DNA of 64,000 nt from an uncultured Clostridia bacterium (lineage in GTDB: Bacteria; Bacillota; Clostridia; UBA1212). Location of the stretch: NCBI GenBank assembly GCA_947304585.1, contig CAMZBI010000007.1, positions 1 through 64,000 of the forward strand. Direction: 5' to 3'. Positions 60,385-64,000 of the stretch are shown piece after piece (position 1 is the first letter of the stretch; every line of letters starts with the position of its first letter). Position numbers and translations under genes: made by a program. Below the pieces are notes generated by a model. The model ran no database searches, had not been told where the DNA came from, and saw only the letters and a list, made by a program, of their open reading frames with translations.

Positions 60385-62218
60385 CGCAGACACCCCCTTT
60401 GTACCTTGCCACGCCGCAGCCCGAGCATTTGGTCCTGCAATCGGGTGTGGTGACGCAAAGAAGAGCCCTTTCAAGTTCTCTTTTCATGAAAGCGTCCGTG
60501 ACGCCGATATCAATAACGCTCCAAGGAAGCGGTGCCTCAGGATCCGGCACGTCAGAGCCTTCAAAACCGACATTTCCCAGTTTTTCCTTCTCCGATTTCC
60601 AGAGCTCATAGTCGAAAAACTCGCTCCAGCTGTCAAATCCGCCGGATTGTTTCCAGACGTTGTAGATGAGTTTTGCCGCCCTTCTGTCCCCTCTTGCGAG
60701 ATAGTTCTCAACAACAGAAAGCTCCGGATCGTGCCAGGAGAACCCGTATTTGGGTCCAAGAGCGTCCCTTATGAGGAACTGTCTCCTTCTTATCTCGTCA
60801 AAAGGAATCTGGGGGAACCACTGGAAAGGAGTATGGGATTTCGGCACAAAAGTGGAAACGGAAACGGTGATCTGAGGAGGCCTTACTTTCTCACCTTCGT
60901 GGCACTCGTAATACACGTCACGGACTTTTCTTGCCAATGCGGGAATGCCCAGAAGATCCTCATCCGTCTCCGTCGGCAATCCCAGCATGAAATAAAGCTT
61001 AACGCCTGTGTAGCCGTTGGAAAAGGCAAGCCTTGCGGCTCTTAAAAGGTCCTCTTCGGTGATGCCCTTGTTTATAACGTCTCTCAGCCTCTGGGTGCCC
61101 GCCTCAGCCGCGAAAGTCAGACCGCTCTTTCTCACCTTGCTTATCTTCTCCATAAGGTCAAGGGTAAACGAATCGATGCGGAGACTGGGAAGAGCTATGT
61201 TCATACCCCGTTTTTCCGTGTAGTTGATCAGGGCGTCCGTCAGTTCTTCAAGCCTTGAGTAGTCGTCCGTTGCAAGACTTAAAAGAGACAGTTCCTCATA
61301 GCCGGTACACTCCGAAAGAGCCACAGCGGCGTCCACAAGCTTTTCAGGAGACCTCTCCCGGGCCGGTCTGTAGATGTAACCCGCCTGGCAGAATCTGCAG
61401 CCCCTTATACAGCCCCTGAATATCTCCAGCATGATCCGGTCGTGGATCGCCTCGAGATAGGGAACCACCTGGGACTTCATTAGATAAGTGTTTTCAAAAT
61501 CCGGCACCACCCGCCGCTGAATTTTTACATTGGCAATGCCATTAAACTCAGGCTTTACCGTAAGCGACTTGAAGCGGCCCTCGTTGTCGTATTCGGCTTC
61601 GTAAAAAGCGGGCACGTAAACGCCGGGTATCCTTGCCGCCCTCTTGAGGAACTCTATTCTCGGGAGTTTTTCCTTCTTCCACTGCCTGTAACAATCCATA
61701 ATCTCCGGCAACATCTCCTCGCCGTCGCCAACGTTAAAAAGATCAAAGAAATCCGCAATGGGTTCCGGATTGACGCAGGCGGGGCCACCGCCGATGACGA
61801 AGGGCATACCCTCGGTCCTGTCCTTGGCGTAAACGGGAAGGCCTGCAAGGTCGATCATGTTGATCACGTTGGTGTAGGAAAGCTCGTATTGGAGAGTGAA
61901 GCCGATAAAATCGAAATTTCTGATCTCTTCCTGGGACTCGTGGGCAAAAAGCTTCAGGCCCTCCTCCCGCATGATCTTCTCAAGATCCGGCCAGGGGGCA
62001 AAGACCCGCTCGCACCAGATGTAGTCCCGCTCGTTGAGGAGCCCGTAAAGGAGCTTCATGCCGAGATGAGACATGCCTATCTCATAGGAATCTGCGAAAC
62101 AGAAGGCGAAACGGACGTCGACTTTTGACTTGTCCTTGATTATCTGATTGAGCTCTCCGCCTGTATATCTTGAAGGCTTTTCCACCTTCATCAGTATCCT
62201 GTCTGGTATGTAAGACAA
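60374..62218 (-). CDS. TIGR03960 family B12-binding radical SAM protein
   Basis: A 614-residue radical SAM enzyme conserved with RNase G and DUF2344. The N-terminal 200 residues form a cobalamin-binding-like Rossmann domain (FAFCFADSYEIGMSHLG, FTLQYELSYTN, VIGGGPACVNP); the SAM cluster motif is CIRGCRFC (C270/C274/C277); the barrel continues with GYTGVKLYFMLGLPTETDEDL; a Cys-rich end (TPDCRTKCSGCG and GVCVGC) may hold an additional metal site. The reaction is not known. It ends in the DUF2344 gene and begins 15 bases after dnaE. Confidence 0.9.
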   Translation of the reverse strand: MSYIPDRILMKVEKPSRYTGGELNQIIKDKSKVDVRFAFCFADSYEIGMSHLGMKLLYGLLNERDYIWCERVFAPWPDLEKIMREEGLKLFAHESQEEIRNFDFIGFTLQYELSYTNVINMIDLAGLPVYAKDRTEGMPFVIGGGPACVNPEPIADFFDLFNVGDGEEMLPEIMDCYRQWKKEKLPRIEFLKRAARIPGVYVPAFYEAEYDNEGRFKSLTVKPEFNGIANVKIQRRVVPDFENTYLMKSQVVPYLEAIHDRIMLEIFRGCIRGCRFCQAGYIYRPARERSPEKLVDAAVALSECTGYEELSLLSLATDDYSRLEELTDALINYTEKRGMNIALPSLRIDSFTLDLMEKISKVRKSGLTFAAEAGTQRLRDVINKGITEEDLLRAARLAFSNGYTGVKLYFMLGLPTETDEDLLGIPALARKVRDVYYECHEGEKVRPPQITVSVSTFVPKSHTPFQWFPQIPFDEIRRRQFLIRDALGPKYGFSWHDPELSVVENYLARGDRRAAKLIYNVWKQSGGFDSWSEFFDYELWKSEKEKLGNVGFEGSDVPDPEAPLPWSVIDIGVTDAFMKRELERALLCVTTPDCRTKCSGCGVARYKGGVCVGC

Positions 62219-62233
62219 GTTATATGCCTCCGT

Positions 62234-64000
62234 TCAGAATGTATAGTTCGATATCTCTTTTTCCACCACTTTGGAGCCGGAGCAGGTGCCCTTGAAGAGA
62301 ATTACGCTTGGATCGTATGCGTCCCTGAGTTCGATACGTCTCCTGCCGTTAAAGAATCTTATAAAAGATATAGCTGCTTCAAGCCTCTTCGGGTCAACGG
62401 TCACAGACAGGACAGGCATGTTCTCCTCATCATCTGCGCCAATGCCGGTCTTCGTCTGGCCGCCGCCGGAATACTCGTAAGAAGCGGATCCCGGGCTGTA
62501 GGTTTCCGGGGTGAAAACCGCTTCGGCAATTACGGAAGCCGCCTCCTCGTCTCTCAGACTGATCCTGCCTGCGATCACCGCAAACCTGTCGTTTTCGGCA
62601 AAGGCCCTGTATTTTTCAAAAACCTTCGGGAAAAAGATGACCTCAAATTCCCCGGTGAGATCTTCAAGAGTAACAAAGGCCATGGTTTGGCCGTTTTTCG
62701 TTATTTTCTTTTTCACGCCTGTAACCACTCCAAGCATCACAGCGTTCTGATTGTCGGTGAGCTTTTCGCCGGTCACGGCCTCTCCGGAGGGATCCTGGCT
62801 GTCCTTGTCGGGCTTCAGTGCTTTTGCGGTCACAGTGACGAATTTTCTGATAAAATCCGTATAATGTTCAAGAGGATGGCCGCTGATGTAGATGCCGGAG
62901 ACCTCTTTTTCAAAGGCCAGAAGCTCGTTCTTGGGGAGTTCCTCAAGGTCGGGGTAGCCATCGTAGTCGTCATTGGCGCCTTCCTCGTCAAGCATGTCAA
63001 ACAGGGAGAACTGGCCCTCGGACACGTTCTTCGAAGAAGAAACCACCAGATCCAGCACTATCTCGTATGACTTCAGAAGCACGTTCCGGTTCACGCCAAG
63101 GGAATCAAAGGCCCCTGCCTTTATGAAGGAATCCACGGCCCGCTTGTTGATGTCCATGGACTTCATGCGCTTGGCAAAATCGTAGAAATGTTTATACCTG
63201 CCGTTTTCCTCCCGCTCCTTCACAAGGGAAAGAACTGCGCCCTCGCCAACGTTTTTGAGAGCCGCAAGGCCGTAGCGGATACTGTCACCAACGACGGTAA
63301 AATAGGTGTAACTCTCGTTTATATCAGGAGGCAGAAGCGGTATGCCCATGTCCTTTGCCGCGGCAATGTAAGCTGAGACCTCGTCGCTTTTGGTGATGAG
63401 ACTGTTTAAGGTGGCGCACATGAATTCCACCGGGTAGTATAGCTTGAGATAGGCGGTCTCGTAAGCAACCACTGCATAGCAGGCCGCATGGGCCTTGTTG
63501 AAGGCGTAGCTGGCAAAGTCGATCATCTTGTCGAAGATCTTGTTGGTTATTTCGGGGTCAATGCCCTTTTTCGCGGCGCCTTCCACAAAAAGTTCCCGCT
63601 CTTTGAGCATTACGTCGTGCTTTTTCTTCGCCATTGCCCTGCGGACAAGGTCCGAATGGCCCATGGTGTAGCCGGCAACGTCCCTCACTATCTGCATTAC
63701 CTGCTCCTGGTAGACCATGCAGCCGTAGGTGACGTTGAGGATGGGTTCAAGAAGCGGATGGTCGTATTTAATGCTCTCCGGGTGTTTTCTGTTCTCGATG
63801 TAGGTGGGGATCTGGTCCATGGGGCCCGGTCTGTAAAGAGCGATGCCTGCGATGATCTCCTCAAGGCTCTTTGGCGACAGATTCATCATAAAACCCGTCA
63901 TGCCGCCGCTTTCAAGCTGGAATATGCCGGTGGTCTTTCCGTCGGCGATCTGCTTGTACACCGCGGGATCGTCCATCTCCATTGAGTCAAAATCGATTGT
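62234..64000 (-). CDS. dnaE: DNA polymerase III alpha subunit, C-terminal part (partial)
   Basis: The frame runs on past the right end of the window, so this is the 3' portion (about 588 residues) of the replicative polymerase. It begins inside the palm/fingers region (MEMDDPAVY, GIFQLESGGM, LYRPGPMDQIPTYIENRKH, YQEQVMQIVRDVAGYTMG, FNKAHAACYAVVAY), continues through the helix-hairpin-helix region and the OB-fold (MAFVTLEDLTGEFEVIFF) and ends with a short domain. The exo-like PHP domain and the DxD palm aspartates are outside the window. It lies upstream of the TIGR03960 gene. Confidence 0.96.
   Translation of the reverse strand, partial: TIDFDSMEMDDPAVYKQIADGKTTGIFQLESGGMTGFMMNLSPKSLEEIIAGIALYRPGPMDQIPTYIENRKHPESIKYDHPLLEPILNVTYGCMVYQEQVMQIVRDVAGYTMGHSDLVRRAMAKKKHDVMLKERELFVEGAAKKGIDPEITNKIFDKMIDFASYAFNKAHAACYAVVAYETAYLKLYYPVEFMCATLNSLITKSDEVSAYIAAAKDMGIPLLPPDINESYTYFTVVGDSIRYGLAALKNVGEGAVLSLVKEREENGRYKHFYDFAKRMKSMDINKRAVDSFIKAGAFDSLGVNRNVLLKSYEIVLDLVVSSSKNVSEGQFSLFDMLDEEGANDDYDGYPDLEELPKNELLAFEKEVSGIYISGHPLEHYTDFIRKFVTVTAKALKPDKDSQDPSGEAVTGEKLTDNQNAVMLGVVTGVKKKITKNGQTMAFVTLEDLTGEFEVIFFPKVFEKYRAFAENDRFAVIAGRISLRDEEAASVIAEAVFTPETYSPGSASYEYSGGGQTKTGIGADDEENMPVLSVTVDPKRLEAAISFIRFFNGRRRIELRDAYDPSVILFKGTCSGSKVVEKEISNYTF

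Overview
The window is a gene-dense, almost entirely minus-strand segment of a chromosome from an anaerobic low/mid-GC Gram-positive bacterium, most likely a gut-type member of the Clostridia (Bacillota). The case rests on gene content: a hrcA-grpE-dnaK-dnaJ operon and a groES-groEL operon each preceded by a CIRCE operator, the mltG-trmR-U32 peptidase cluster, a TIGR03960 radical SAM / DUF2344 / RNase G block, mini-RNase III, an endonuclease-type MutL, a glycyl radical enzyme with its activase, and Thr-Pro-rich surface proteins with cohesin-like and dockerin-like modules. Only gpmI, a ydbC-like ssDNA-binding gene and a Xer-type recombinase lie on the plus strand. The left edge is a repeat region and the right edge cuts through dnaE.

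Layout. 0.2-6 kb: a membrane protein, a lipoprotein metallophosphoesterase, a small unknown gene, tRNA-Tyr and tRNA-Thr, TraX-like and HdeD-like membrane proteins, galE. 6-12 kb: a BaiN-like flavoprotein, a heterodimeric ABC exporter and an M19 dipeptidase. 12-17.3 kb: a non-canonical type IIA topoisomerase pair and an LCP-like surface protein. 17.5-19.2 kb: gpmI. 19.4-24.6 kb: the HrcA-controlled chaperone operon. 24.6-25.3 kb: a group IIC intron without an open reading frame. 25.3-28.5 kb: a two-component system and a membrane protein with a degenerate J domain. 28.8-34.9 kb: ydbC, tRNA-Leu, then typA-mltG-trmR-U32. 35-43.6 kb: xer, DUF2974, glycyl radical enzyme and activase, valS. 43.8-53 kb: groES/L, then mutL-miaA, mrnC-rlmB-pcrA. 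53.2-57.6 kb: a cell-wall glucosaminidase with a dockerin-like end, directly followed by a membrane-anchored protein with a cohesin-like domain. 57.7-64 kb: plsC-like gene, RNase G-like gene, DUF2344, TIGR03960 radical SAM, dnaE.

The most unusual feature is a family of nine intergenic 'islands' (about 70-350 bp) built from two kinds of words: AT-leaning strings of AGTGA/AACAGT/AAGAGT/GATCAGT type, and short GC-rich palindromes with a 3-nt loop such as GCGCC-TTC-GGCGC. They sit at the 3' ends of genes, in several cases reach into the last codons, and supply the stop codon. Two islands precede genes that have no visible Shine-Dalgarno sequence. No CRISPR array, prophage or intact transposase was seen. 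The other notable signals are the ORF-less group IIC intron placed exactly behind a terminator and the co-transcribed dockerin/cohesin pair.

Starts were re-chosen from ribosome-binding sites in several genes (hrcA, valS, the glycyl radical enzyme, mrnC, the glucosaminidase, DUF2344, gpmI), and sigma-A type promoters were read by eye where a -35/-10 pair with 15-18 bp spacing was present. Everything here comes from reading the sequence; no database search was made.
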